DNA of 64,000 nucleotides from Crocinitomicaceae bacterium (lineage in GTDB: Bacteria > Bacteroidota > Bacteroidia > Flavobacteriales_D > Crocinitomicaceae). Under the pieces are notes generated by a model. The model searched no databases and had not been told where the DNA came from. It saw only the letters and a list, made by a program, of their open reading frames with translations. This document shows, piece after piece, positions 1 through 8,921 of this stretch. Location of the stretch: positions 1 to 64,000 of the forward strand of contig JAGQYP010000014.1 in assembly GCA_020436025.1 (NCBI GenBank). The letters run 5' to 3'. A program made the position numbers and the translations under genes. The first letter of the stretch is position 1. Every line of letters begins with the position of its first letter.

Positions 1-12
1 ACCAATAACGCA

Positions 13-1437
13 TTAGAATCCAAAAATACTTCCAAAATAGAAATGAGCCAAAAAGACAATGATTATAACGGAAATAATGTTCAAGATTACACCAAACCTC
101 ACCATCTCTCCTACTTTAATCTTCTCTGTGGCAAATACAAGTGCATTCGGCGGTGTAGCCATGGGTAACATGAAGGCACAACTAGCCGCTAAAGTTACGG
201 GAATGGAATAATACAATGGATTGATATTCATGTCTGCCGCTATTTCCGCTACAACTGGTACAAAAACCACCACCATGGCCACATTTGACATGATTTCGGT
301 AATAAACAAAGCAATAAATGTGAATCCTATCAAAATCACCAGCGGATTCTCAATTCCCAAGCTAATGAATCCTTCAGCCAAATCTTGTAAAATTCCTACT
401 TTTTTCATGGCAAGGGCTAATGACAATCCCCCTCCAAAGAGAATTAATATTCCCCAAGGAAGATTTTTCATATCCTCCCATTCAAGTATTCTCTTTTCTT
501 CTTGTTTTGAAGGAATGAGGAAGAAAGAAACTCCAGCAGCCATGGCTATAATGGTATCACTTAATTCAAATGGAAGTACTTCATTCAACAGACTTTTAAA
601 TGTCCATAGGAATGCCGTCAAAACAAAGATGATCAAGACCACTATTTCCTGATAACTAATCTTCCCCGGAGCTTCAAGCTCTATTTCATGTGCATTTGGA
701 TTCTTTTTGAGCATGCTTTTCGGCATGAAAAAACGGAACATGAAAAAGGTTAAAGCAAGCAGTAAGATCGAAAATGGAACGCCAATCATTAACCAACTTG
801 AAAACTCTATCTTTTGATGAAATTGTGTCTCCATGATACCGGCCAACTGAACATTTGGTGGTGTTCCCACTAAAGTCGCTGTTCCTCCAATATTGGCCGC
901 ATAAGCCACGGCTATCAGCAAGATGACGGAATAAACTTTAATCTGCTTGTTGTCAAATTTGAGTTTGTCGTGCAATATTGACAAGACTTTCCCTACAATT
1001 GGAATCATCATCACTGTGGTTGCTGTATTGCTGATCCACATACTCAGTAATGCGGTTGCGATCATGAAACCAAGTAGAACTCTTACCGGAGAGATTCCAA
1101 TCGTATTGATGATCTTCAAGGCAATTCTTCGATGGAGCTCCCATTTTTCCATAGCCAAAGCAATGATGAATCCGCCCATGAAAAGAAAAACGATGTTGGA
1201 ACCGTACATACTGGCCAATTCTTTTGAATCCAGCACTCCCATCAAAGGAAACAAAATCAAGGGCATTAATGCTGTAACTGCCAGATGAACCGTTTCTGTG
1301 ATCCACCAAATAATCATGAGCAAAGCTACACCTAAAACTTTGTACGTTGCTTCCTGAGGAGTACCCATACCAATCAGTAACATCAATATCAATGCGATGG
1401 GCCCAGCAAACAAACCTATTTTTCGAAAAAGCTTCAT
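13..1437 (-). CDS. DASS family sodium/dicarboxylate symporter (SLC13-like)
   Basis: A 474-residue polytopic inner-membrane carrier expected to import di- or tricarboxylates or related anions with sodium. The family's SNT motif is seen at residues 136-141 (SNTATT), a second SNVAM-type motif lies in the C-terminal half, and the signature MLPMATPPNA is near residues 423-432. Hydrophobic segments run along the whole length, as in the DASS/CitT/SdcS family, and the length is normal. It starts at ATG 1437 and ends almost at the window edge. It is on the same strand as bioB-bioF but 59 bp downstream of bioF, so co-transcription is possible but unproven. The family assignment is firm; the exact substrate (succinate, citrate, sulfate) cannot be read from the sequence. 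Confidence 0.9.
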   Translation of the reverse strand: MKLFRKIGLFAGPIALILMLLIGMGTPQEATYKVLGVALLMIIWWITETVHLAVTALMPLILFPLMGVLDSKELASMYGSNIVFLFMGGFIIALAMEKWELHRRIALKIINTIGISPVRVLLGFMIATALLSMWISNTATTVMMIPIVGKVLSILHDKLKFDNKQIKVYSVILLIAVAYAANIGGTATLVGTPPNVQLAGIMETQFHQKIEFSSWLMIGVPFSILLLALTFFMFRFFMPKSMLKKNPNAHEIELEAPGKISYQEIVVLIIFVLTAFLWTFKSLLNEVLPFELSDTIIAMAAGVSFFLIPSKQEEKRILEWEDMKNLPWGILILFGGGLSLALAMKKVGILQDLAEGFISLGIENPLVILIGFTFIALFITEIMSNVAMVVVFVPVVAEIAADMNINPLYYSIPVTLAASCAFMLPMATPPNALVFATEKIKVGEMVRFGVILNIISVIIIVFLAHFYFGSIFGF

Positions 1438-1496
1438 TTATAAGTCTTACATACGAATTTTAGCAATTAATGTTATCCTGAATTTTTCAGAATATT

Positions 1497-2579
1497 TTAA
1501 GCGACGACTTCGTAGAGTTTTTCTATTTCTTTTTTGCTATTGAAACTATGGATAGAAACTCTTAGTCTTTCCATTCCTTCGGGCACCGTTGGAGACAAAA
1601 TGGCTTTACACCAAATTTTTTCCTTTAGCAATTTTGCCTCCAATCGCTTCACTGCTTCGTTTCCTGGAATAATTAAAGTTTGAATTGGAGACTCAGAGTT
1701 AATCTGGTACATAGGTGAATCAGAAAAAAGGGACTTGAAGAAATCCACATTGATAAACAATTTGTGAGTCATTTCTTCCATGTATTTCCCATTTTGAACA
1801 ACCTCAAAAATCCTTTCCACCGCCACATTTGGCAACCCAGTGGAATAGATGAAAGAACGAGCAAAATTGATTAAATAGTCGCGTAGATTCTTATTCCCAA
1901 GAACAACGGCACCATGTGAACCATACGCTTTTCCAAATGTGACAAGACGGGCAAAAACTTTATCCTGCAAGCTTAGCTTAACGACCAATCCTCGACCACC
2001 CGGACCATAAATCCCAGCAGAATGCGCTTCATCTACGATTAACTTAGCATTGTATTTCTGACACAAATCAGCAATTATTTCAAGCGGTGCAAAGTCTCCA
2101 TCCATGGAATACACGGACTCCACTGCAACAAAAATCTCTCCTTCAGCTTTTAATAGTTTGTTTTCCAGATCCTCGATAGAATTATGCTGGAATTTCAAGT
2201 TTTTGGCATGACTCAATCGAATCCCATCCCGAACAGAAGCGTGAATGTATTCATCATAAATAACGGTATCACCCTTTTGTGGAACCGAACCAAAAAAACC
2301 AAGATTGGCGTCATATCCTGAATTAAATATCAATGCTGAATCCGATTCGAAAAAATCTGCTAAGAATACTTCAGTATGATCATAAAGCTCAGAATTCCCA
2401 GAAATCAAACGCGAACCCGTTGCAGCTTGAAAATCTAATTCTGATTCGTAGGTTTTTGTGGCTAAGCCTAGATAATTATTGGAACAGAAATCAACATATT
2501 CCTCAAAAGAAAAAGAGGAAAGTTCGCGAAACAAACCATTCGCTCTCCTCTCCTCTAATCTTTTTAAATATTTGTCCAA
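1497..2579 (-). CDS. bioF: 8-amino-7-oxononanoate synthase-like PLP enzyme (BioF)
   Basis: A 360-residue alpha-oxoamine synthase of PLP fold type I. BioF condenses pimeloyl-ACP or -CoA with L-alanine, the first committed step of biotin ring assembly. Visible features are the glycine/serine-rich cofactor region (residues 54-64, TGSRLISGNSE), DEAH at 183-186 with the Asp that binds the pyridine nitrogen, and FGKAYGSHG with Lys217 as the Schiff-base lysine. It begins two bases after the bioB stop, at a TTG codon; no upstream ATG is in frame. The bioB neighbour argues for BioF rather than KBL or serine palmitoyltransferase, which share the fold. It is slightly shorter than the usual 380-400 residues. 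No other biotin genes are in the window. Confidence 0.85.
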   Translation of the reverse strand: MDKYLKRLEERRANGLFRELSSFSFEEYVDFCSNNYLGLATKTYESELDFQAATGSRLISGNSELYDHTEVFLADFFESDSALIFNSGYDANLGFFGSVPQKGDTVIYDEYIHASVRDGIRLSHAKNLKFQHNSIEDLENKLLKAEGEIFVAVESVYSMDGDFAPLEIIADLCQKYNAKLIVDEAHSAGIYGPGGRGLVVKLSLQDKVFARLVTFGKAYGSHGAVVLGNKNLRDYLINFARSFIYSTGLPNVAVERIFEVVQNGKYMEEMTHKLFINVDFFKSLFSDSPMYQINSESPIQTLIIPGNEAVKRLEAKLLKEKIWCKAILSPTVPEGMERLRVSIHSFNSKKEIEKLYEVVA

Positions 2580-2581
2580 TT

Positions 2582-3700
2582 TTATTCTTGAATCGAGTCT
2601 ACTTCGCTGAATTTTCTCGGTTTAAAATCATCTCCAGCCTTATTAAACTGAATCGATCTTGCTGCCAATCGTTCTTCTTTTTCAGCGTTTTTTTGTTTCA
2701 TTTCGTTTACTCCTGTATCCTCGCCTACCGTCGGCTTTTCACCATTCTGGAAAGGTTTGGTTGGAGTTAAACCTAACAATTTGAACAACTCCATATCGTC
2801 ATTGTATTCCGGGTTTGGAGTAGTCAACAATTTGTCTCCAGCAAAAATGGATGATGCTCCCGCCATGAAACACAAAGCTTGACCTTCTTTACTCATTTGT
2901 GTTCTTCCTGCTGAAAGCCTGACAACCGATGTAGGAAACAAAATTCTTGTTGTTGCAATCATTCGAATCATGTCCCAAATTGGAACTGGCTCTTGCTCTT
3001 CCAATGGCGTACCTTCCACCGCAACCAAAGCATTGATTGGAATAGAATCTGGTGGAGTTTCCATCAACTGATACGTTTGCAACATTCCAATTCGATCTTC
3101 CACGCTTTCACCCATTCCAATAATTCCTCCAGAGCAAACAGAAATTCCTGCTTTCTTTGCATTATCGATGGTTTCTAATCGCTCGTCGTATTCTCTAGTA
3201 GAAATAATGTCTTTATAAAATTCTCTGGACGAGTCCAAGTTGTGATTGTACGCATACAAACCAGCGTTTTTCAACCTTTGAGCCTGGTCCTCGGTCATCA
3301 TTCCAAGTGTACAACAAACTTCCATGTCCAAATTGGTCACTTCCTGTACCATCTGAACAACTTTATCAAAATCTCTGTTGTCTCGGATGTTTTTCCAAGC
3401 CGCTCCCATGCATAGACGTGAAGCTCCATTGGCTTTTGCGTTTTTTGCCTGACTCACTACATCACAAACTTCCATCATTTTATGAGGCTCTACTTCCGTG
3501 TTGTATTTCGCCGATTGAGGACAATAGCCACAATCTTCCGGACATCCTCCTGTTTTAATCGAAATCAACGAACTTAATTGAACTTCATTCGGATTGTGGT
3601 GCTCTCTATGAACCGTTGCAGCCTTATAAATCAACTCCAAAAGAGGCGAATTGTATAATTCTAAAATAGCTTCTTTTGATTGGTATTTTTTATTCTCCAT
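2582..3700 (-). CDS. bioB: biotin synthase
   Basis: A radical-SAM enzyme that inserts sulfur into dethiobiotin, the last step of biotin synthesis. The CxxxCxxC motif for the SAM-binding 4Fe-4S cluster is seen as GGCPEDCGYCPQ (Cys53, 57, 60 with this start). Downstream are BioB features such as YNHNLDSS and a conserved Arg region (VRLSAGR). The family core ends near residue 330 and is followed by a charged tail rich in Lys and Glu. I place the start at ATG 3700, giving 372 residues, rather than an in-frame start at 3730, because a promoter -7 match (TATATTTG, minus strand, 3706-3713) lies just upstream of 3700. The gene heads a two-gene bioB-bioF operon. Confidence 0.95.
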   Translation of the reverse strand: MENKKYQSKEAILELYNSPLLELIYKAATVHREHHNPNEVQLSSLISIKTGGCPEDCGYCPQSAKYNTEVEPHKMMEVCDVVSQAKNAKANGASRLCMGAAWKNIRDNRDFDKVVQMVQEVTNLDMEVCCTLGMMTEDQAQRLKNAGLYAYNHNLDSSREFYKDIISTREYDERLETIDNAKKAGISVCSGGIIGMGESVEDRIGMLQTYQLMETPPDSIPINALVAVEGTPLEEQEPVPIWDMIRMIATTRILFPTSVVRLSAGRTQMSKEGQALCFMAGASSIFAGDKLLTTPNPEYNDDMELFKLLGLTPTKPFQNGEKPTVGEDTGVNEMKQKNAEKEERLAARSIQFNKAGDDFKPRKFSEVDSIQE

Positions 3701-3705
3701 AAACG

Positions 3706-3734
3706 CAAATATAACTTTTTCCAACTTCAAAAAG
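3706..3734 (-). promoter_or_regulatory. candidate promoter of bioB-bioF
   Basis: On the minus strand TATATTTG (3706-3713) matches the Bacteroidota -7 consensus TAnnTTTG exactly. A TTTTTG (3728-3733) lies upstream with somewhat short spacing. The -7 box sits only five bases from the ATG at 3700, so the transcript would be leaderless or nearly so. Confidence 0.4.
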
Positions 3735-3799
3735 ATGGGATTGATTCCAAACTATGCTTATTCCTATGCACAAATAATACTTAGCATCACGAAATCAGT

Positions 3800-3807
3800 T
3801 ATCTTTG
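3800..3807 (+). promoter_or_regulatory. candidate -7 element upstream of the lipase-like gene
   Basis: TATCTTTG matches the Bacteroidota -7 consensus TAnnTTTG exactly and lies 17 bases before the ATG at 3825. No clear TTTG -33 box is seen at the expected distance, so support is partial. Confidence 0.4.
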
Positions 3808-3824
3808 CTAAAATTTGTTAGAAA

Positions 3825-5006
3825 ATGATTCGGAAATTACTCCTTTTTCAAGCCTCCCTTGTCTTAGTTTTATTCTCCTGTACTAAGGAATCCACATTTC
3901 CAACTGGAAACCGCGGTGATGTTGTAAATGCGGAGAAAACCATGGAGCTTTCTATCAACCAAATAGATGCGAATGCTACGGATTTTCCTGTTGACACCTT
4001 AACAGATTACGGCGTGGCATTATACAACATTACTTATACCTCTGAGTATTTAGGTGAACTAAAAAACACAAGAGGTGTGCTCATAGTTCCATTAGGTAAA
4101 GATTCTGTTGATTTGATTGGCTATTTTCATGGTACACATGTCCCACTGGCAGTTACAGGTGTAAATAAAAGTACTCCGAGTTTGTACGATGGTGGCGACG
4201 ATGATTTTCTTGAAATGAGATCCGTGGCTATTCCCATGGCTTCGAATGGATATGCTGTATTTGTTCCAGATTATTTTGGATATAATTTGACCAAAGATGT
4301 GGAACATCCATTCGTGTATTATCCAGAATTATTTAAGGCCAATATTGATGGATTGCTAGCAGCCAAATCACAGTTAAGTACTTTGGGGTATACCTTTTCA
4401 GATGATCTATTTTTAACTGGATGGTCGCAAGGTGGAGGAGCAGCTCTTTCTGCACATAAATTCATTCAACAAAGCTATTTGGGTAGTTTTAATTTGATGG
4501 CTACTTCCGGACTTGCAGGACCTTATGATTTTTACGCTTTTTTAAAGGACGTTTTCAACAGAAGAACAGAAGTAATCAGTCGATTGAACTTGTACTCTTG
4601 GGCTTTGTATGCCGTCAATCGATTTTCTGATATTCAAAGACCAACGGATCAGTTGTGGAGTTATGAAGTATTTGATCAATCTTCAGCTTTTACTCCGCCT
4701 ACCAACGTCCCTAATAATGCTTTCAATACTTTCTTCCTTAGCAAAATCATTGACGAAACAGATACTTTAATGATTAATGAGATGATTGGGAATACCTTTA
4801 GTAATAATTGGACACCGATCGGAAAAGTCTTCTTACATCATGGAGATAACGATGATGTAGTTCCCTATTTCAATTCAGTCAACACCTTCTCTCAACTAGG
4901 AAACCTGGGAGGAGATTTGAAATTTTACACCTATCCTGGAGGCGACCATTTCACACCTTTGGAATCTTTTGTCAAACTTACTTTAAAAGACTTCAATGAA
5001 CTCTAA
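3825..5006 (+). CDS. alpha/beta-hydrolase lipoprotein, secretory-lipase-like
   Basis: A 393-residue predicted lipoprotein with an N-terminal hydrophobic segment and a lipobox ending at Cys19 (LVLFSC), followed by a serine hydrolase domain. The nucleophile elbow GWSQGGG places the catalytic Ser at residue 201. A later HHGDNDDVVP segment and GGDHFTP near the C terminus supply plausible Asp and His members of the triad. The layout resembles secretory lipase or acyl-peptidase-like hydrolases of the alpha/beta-hydrolase superfamily. It probably acts on esters or peptides at the outer membrane or cell surface; the substrate is unknown. Its last codons overlap the start of the next gene by 11 bp, so the two are likely co-transcribed. 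Confidence 0.8.
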   Translation: MIRKLLLFQASLVLVLFSCTKESTFPTGNRGDVVNAEKTMELSINQIDANATDFPVDTLTDYGVALYNITYTSEYLGELKNTRGVLIVPLGKDSVDLIGYFHGTHVPLAVTGVNKSTPSLYDGGDDDFLEMRSVAIPMASNGYAVFVPDYFGYNLTKDVEHPFVYYPELFKANIDGLLAAKSQLSTLGYTFSDDLFLTGWSQGGGAALSAHKFIQQSYLGSFNLMATSGLAGPYDFYAFLKDVFNRRTEVISRLNLYSWALYAVNRFSDIQRPTDQLWSYEVFDQSSAFTPPTNVPNNAFNTFFLSKIIDETDTLMINEMIGNTFSNNWTPIGKVFLHHGDNDDVVPYFNSVNTFSQLGNLGGDLKFYTYPGGDHFTPLESFVKLTLKDFNEL

Positions 5007-5859
5007 GAAATTCTTTGCAATTGCATTTGTATTTGCTTTCGTTTTTTCGACAAAAGCTCAGGATATTGTTCCTATAAAATATTATTACAACAATCTAAAT
5101 TACTACAATCCAGCAGCCGGACTACGAGACACATCAGTTCATCACAAAGCTCAGGTTTATGGTAGTTATAAATTCATTCAAAATCCGCCCGTGTGGAAGT
5201 CATACCCCATGGTAATGGCAAATTATGAGGGGAAATTTGGGAATGACCATTCTCTTGTAAACGCCTATTATGTATTTGACAATTATTCATTTTATTCCAG
5301 ACATCAGATTTCAGTTGGTTATGGGTATAATTTTCTGATTAAAGAAAAACATCAGTTACGTTTAGGAATTCGAGCCAATTTCGGACTTTTCTCCCTTCGC
5401 AAAAGTGAAATCAATCATCTTCCTACCGATAACCTAAAAAACATGTACGTACTTCCAGATCTTGATTTTGGTATCCAATATTACTGGAAGGGAATGTTTG
5501 TAGGTTTGTCAGGAAAAAACCTCATTGGCAACAAAGCAACTGTAGAGGGTGAAACCTTCCTTAAAAATCAAAGAGGGATCTATTTCAATTTTGGATACGA
5601 TTTTGTGGTGAAGGAAAATTATCAGATTAGTCCGTACACATTGGTTTCCATAGAAAAAGATCTTCAATTTGAATTGGGATTAATGGTGAACTTTTTTAAA
5701 TATGTTGAAGTCGGGTATCAGTTTAATTTATTGCAATTACAAAACACTTATTTAGTATCGGGATACATAGCGAAAAAAGTAAGAATTGGGGCTAGTTTCG
5801 ACCATTCTTTTATTCGATCAGATCTAAATTTGAATTTTCTTTTAGCGTTGCAATTGTAA
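4996..5859 (+). CDS. PorP/SprF family outer-membrane protein (T9SS-associated)
   Basis: A 287-residue protein with a signal peptide (cleavage probably after TKAQ near residue 22) and alternating beta-strand segments typical of outer-membrane barrels. The pattern YYNNLNYYNPAAG after the signal, with repeated strand motifs such as GIYFNFGYDF, matches the Bacteroidota PorP/SprF family. Members assist surface delivery of T9SS substrates, often paired with a large adhesin. Here the neighbours are a lipase-like lipoprotein (11-bp overlap) and a VIT/vWA protein 54 bp downstream, not an obvious adhesin. The ATG at 4996 is immediately followed by a Lys-rich signal start. Family placement is likely; the cargo is unknown. 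Confidence 0.75.
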   Translation: MNSKKFFAIAFVFAFVFSTKAQDIVPIKYYYNNLNYYNPAAGLRDTSVHHKAQVYGSYKFIQNPPVWKSYPMVMANYEGKFGNDHSLVNAYYVFDNYSFYSRHQISVGYGYNFLIKEKHQLRLGIRANFGLFSLRKSEINHLPTDNLKNMYVLPDLDFGIQYYWKGMFVGLSGKNLIGNKATVEGETFLKNQRGIYFNFGYDFVVKENYQISPYTLVSIEKDLQFELGLMVNFFKYVEVGYQFNLLQLQNTYLVSGYIAKKVRIGASFDHSFIRSDLNLNFLLALQL

Positions 5860-5913
5860 TTTTTTTTGAACTGATTTTAGTTGTTGTTGTACGGAAAGAA
5901 AAACAACAACAAA

Positions 5914-8136
5914 ATGAAATCAATAATCCTCTCAATTCTCAGTTTATTCATTGGCTATTCTGCCTTTAGCCAAATGTATCTTAACTCTAGCGAGATTTCC
6001 AGTACCACAAATGTGATTGGAAATTCTTACGATGTTCACAAAATTAGAATCAGTGCGGTGATAGAAAACAGTATCGCTCGTACTACAGTGACACAAACCA
6101 TCAAAAACACCACGGATCATGATTTGGAAGTCGAGTTTTTCTTCCCACTTCCTGCCAATACGGTGATTCAGGATTTTACCATGATGGTCAATGGACAAGA
6201 AATCCCTGGAAAACTTCTAAAAAAAGAAGAAGCGAAAAACATCTATGAATCCATAGTTCGTCAACATAGAGATCCCGCATTGATGGAATTTGTAGGATAC
6301 AATCTATTCAAAACGAGCGTGTTTCCTATTCGTGTAGGTGAAGAAAGAAATATTACTGTGAACTATTCCCAAGTTGTGGAAAAGAAAAATGGATCTTATC
6401 AGTATTCCTATCCTCTGGGAACACAAAAATTTTCACAACGAAATCTCAAAAACGTTGAAGTAGATGTTCGAATAAAATCGAAAGATGGAATAAAAACAAT
6501 CTTTAGTCCAACCTATGATGTGCACATTGATAGAAAATCCGACAAAGATGTTAGAATTACAAAAACGATGGAAAATACCATTCCAGACCAAGATTTCAAA
6601 TTGCAATGGAATTCCTCAAATGACGATATTGGTACGCAATTAATCTCCTACTATCCAAAAGATTCAGATCACGGGTATTTCCTATTGATTGCAAGTCCCA
6701 GCATGAATCAACGGGTGGAAGTCACACATAAAAATATAGTATTCGTCATTGATAAGTCAGGTTCCATGTCCGGACAAAAATTGGCTCAATCTAAAAATGC
6801 GATGAAGTATGTCCTGAACCATTTAAATGAAGGAGATAAATTCAATATTGTAGTGTATTCAGATTATTACGATGTCTATTCCAATGGATTGATTTCCTAT
6901 ACAGAGGAAAACAAACTAAAAGCACTCGAATATGTAGAATCCATCAAAGATGACGGCGGAACAAACATCAATTTGGCTTTAAAGGAAGGCTTGCAACTAT
7001 TTGGTAAAAAAGACAGTGAATCCAACGCTTATGAAACAATTAATAACAATCCAAATTACATTCTTTTTCTGACAGATGGATTGCCTACAGTTGGAGAAAA
7101 AAATGAAGCCAAAATCGCTGCAAATGTCAAAGAAGCTAATAAATACAACGCCCATATCTTCTGTTTTGGAGTTGGGAATGATGTGAACTCCCGATTATTG
7201 GACCGAATTTCATCAGAAAATGGAGCACTTACCGAATATGTTAAACCAAACGAAAGCATCGAATCGGTAGTAAGTTCGCTTTACACTCAAATTTCGAGCC
7301 CGGTCATGACCGACATCAGCTTAAAATTCAATTCGATGAAAATTCAGCAAGATTATCCAAAACCTATTCCAGATCTTTTCAAAGGAGGACAATTGATGCT
7401 GGCCGGACAATATAAAGTAACGGGGAAAACGACCTTAAATATCATGGGGAAAGTGGGAGGAAAAGAACATGCTTTTGAGTTCCCGGTGGAATTTTTGGAT
7501 GCGGAACACAGTACTGGAAACGAATATGTAGAAACCTTTTGGGCATCTAAAAGAATCGGTTATTTGATTAATCAGATCGATCTCTATGGAAAAAGTGATG
7601 AGTTAATCAATGAATTGGTCGCATTGAGTACTAAACATGGAATTTTAACACCATACACGGCATTTTTAGCAAAAGAAAATACAGACTTTAGAGCCAATCA
7701 GCTAAATATTCAAAATGCATCCAATGAGCTGGACAATCTAAATAACGTTCAAGGTGGAGCAGCAAATGCCACCAGACAATACAAAAATAAATTGATGAAT
7801 AGCCAGACATTCGGTGCCGATGAATTTGAAGAGTTGCAAAAAGACGCAGACTACGATGGAGTTGGAGGCAAAGGATTCATCACTGGAGCAGCAGACAAAA
7901 AGGAAGAAAAACGTATTCTGAATGTCTCAGGAAAAACTTTTTACAAGGAAAAAGATACTTGGATCGAATCTAATATCAGCAAAATAGAACAAGACAAAGC
8001 TGTGGTGATTAAGAAATATACAAAGGAATACTTCGACATCAGCAATCAAAACAGCGCAAGTATGAATCAAGTTCTCAGTTTGAAAGGAAATGTTATTGTG
8101 AATTTGAACGGGAAGATTTACAACTTCCAAGAATAA
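5914..8136 (+). CDS. secreted VIT domain and von Willebrand factor A domain protein
   Basis: About 740 residues. A signal peptide (ending near SAFSQ) is followed by a VIT domain (roughly residues 20-150), then a vWA domain (roughly 265-440) with an intact MIDAS, DKSGS at 280-284, and LFLTDG later in the domain. The C-terminal third has no recognisable domain. This resembles the heavy chain of inter-alpha-trypsin inhibitor and bacterial vWA proteins that bind ligands through a metal ion. I chose ATG 5914 because it gives a clean signal peptide; an in-frame TTG at 5881 would put an unlikely polar leader in front. It is probably periplasmic or surface exposed. It has no classical T9SS tail, and the role is not known. 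Confidence 0.85.
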   Translation: MKSIILSILSLFIGYSAFSQMYLNSSEISSTTNVIGNSYDVHKIRISAVIENSIARTTVTQTIKNTTDHDLEVEFFFPLPANTVIQDFTMMVNGQEIPGKLLKKEEAKNIYESIVRQHRDPALMEFVGYNLFKTSVFPIRVGEERNITVNYSQVVEKKNGSYQYSYPLGTQKFSQRNLKNVEVDVRIKSKDGIKTIFSPTYDVHIDRKSDKDVRITKTMENTIPDQDFKLQWNSSNDDIGTQLISYYPKDSDHGYFLLIASPSMNQRVEVTHKNIVFVIDKSGSMSGQKLAQSKNAMKYVLNHLNEGDKFNIVVYSDYYDVYSNGLISYTEENKLKALEYVESIKDDGGTNINLALKEGLQLFGKKDSESNAYETINNNPNYILFLTDGLPTVGEKNEAKIAANVKEANKYNAHIFCFGVGNDVNSRLLDRISSENGALTEYVKPNESIESVVSSLYTQISSPVMTDISLKFNSMKIQQDYPKPIPDLFKGGQLMLAGQYKVTGKTTLNIMGKVGGKEHAFEFPVEFLDAEHSTGNEYVETFWASKRIGYLINQIDLYGKSDELINELVALSTKHGILTPYTAFLAKENTDFRANQLNIQNASNELDNLNNVQGGAANATRQYKNKLMNSQTFGADEFEELQKDADYDGVGGKGFITGAADKKEEKRILNVSGKTFYKEKDTWIESNISKIEQDKAVVIKKYTKEYFDISNQNSASMNQVLSLKGNVIVNLNGKIYNFQE

Positions 8137-8163
8137 ATAAAACCAAGGTCAGGACGTCTTCGG

Positions 8164-8580
8164 TTATTCTTTCGGCAGTGAGAGTAACCATTCGAAGGCG
8201 TCCTCTTTTGTTTTGAATGCTTTTGTTGTAACGCTTGGAGGTTTGATACGGAAGTAAAAATTATAAATCAATTTTTTGGCTTGATTGTCTACAAGAACGG
8301 CATTTGCTAAAGTAAACTTTCCAGATTCAGCACTTTTTGAATAGGCTACAGCATCTTTATCGATACCAAGAAAATCTTTACTGTTGAAGAAAAAGGGAAG
8401 TTTTTTTCCTTTCCCAAGATACCTCATACCCTCTTCCACCTCCATGAGATGTTCTACTTTGATATCATAAAAATCATCATCAAAATTTATCTCCACAATG
8501 CCATTTGACAAGAGATTCAACATAAAAACCTCTGGCATCGTGTAAGAATCAATGATTTGAATATTCTGGGTATTGACCAA
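8164..8580 (-). CDS. SpoIIAA/STAS-like small cytoplasmic protein
   Basis: A 138-residue protein with no signal or membrane segment. The alternation of strands and helices and the ending (Phe-Lys-Thr-Lys-Glu-Asp-Ala-Phe-Glu-Trp-Leu-Leu) are reminiscent of SpoIIAA-like/STAS proteins, which often end in an FxxxxxAxxWL segment. This is pattern recognition and needs a profile search. The frame opens at TTG 8580; an ATG at 8538 is an alternative start. It is the third gene of a minus-strand run after a SpoIIE-type phosphatase and a coiled-coil protein, with 79 bp to the preceding gene. That context suggests a phosphorylatable partner or output of the phosphatase; this is inference. Confidence 0.55.
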   Translation of the reverse strand: MVNTQNIQIIDSYTMPEVFMLNLLSNGIVEINFDDDFYDIKVEHLMEVEEGMRYLGKGKKLPFFFNSKDFLGIDKDAVAYSKSAESGKFTLANAVLVDNQAKKLIYNFYFRIKPPSVTTKAFKTKEDAFEWLLSLPKE

Positions 8581-8659
8581 TCTATTGTAAAAATAAGTTC
8601 GCTAAAAGCTAGCAATAACTTCGAAATAAAACAACTATTGGATTAAAATATATTGTAAA

Positions 8660-8920
8660 TCAATTCGATAGACTATCTAAACTTGAATTGTTTAGACGGT
8701 TGTTTTTAGCCTTCTCCATCTCTAGTAACTTACCTTTATGCAGAATTTCTCCTTTACAGGCTTGATATTCATCTTGAATCACTTGAAATTGTACCTCTTT
8801 CTCCTCAAGAGCCGATTCCAGTCTCTTGATTTGATTTCTTTGATCATTGTAGGCCCAAACAAAAACGAAAATCAATGAAGTAAGTCCGAAAGTAATTATA
8901 TATCGTGTATTTTTTGACAT
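8660..8920 (-). CDS. small membrane-anchored coiled-coil protein
   Basis: An 86-residue protein of no known family. Residues about 7-25 form one membrane segment ending in VWAY, after a short Lys/Arg-containing start. Residues about 28-75 are charged, with heptad-like spacing (IKRLESALEEKEVQF and similar) that predicts a coiled coil, and the tail is Asn/Ser rich. The ATG is separated from the upstream phosphatase stop codon by a single base, so the two genes are almost certainly translated from one message. It might anchor or regulate the phosphatase at the membrane, but nothing in the sequence proves it. Confidence 0.7.
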   Translation of the reverse strand: MSKNTRYIITFGLTSLIFVFVWAYNDQRNQIKRLESALEEKEVQFQVIQDEYQACKGEILHKGKLLEMEKAKNNRLNNSSLDSLSN

Positions 8921-8921
8921 C

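Noticed and set aside
953..1309. 118-residue reading frame inside the DASS transporter on the same strand
   Set aside because: It is an alternative frame of a clear family gene; the protein has no coherent pattern.
4092..4307. Antisense frame in the lipase-like gene
   Set aside because: It lacks features and lies entirely within a well-supported coding region.
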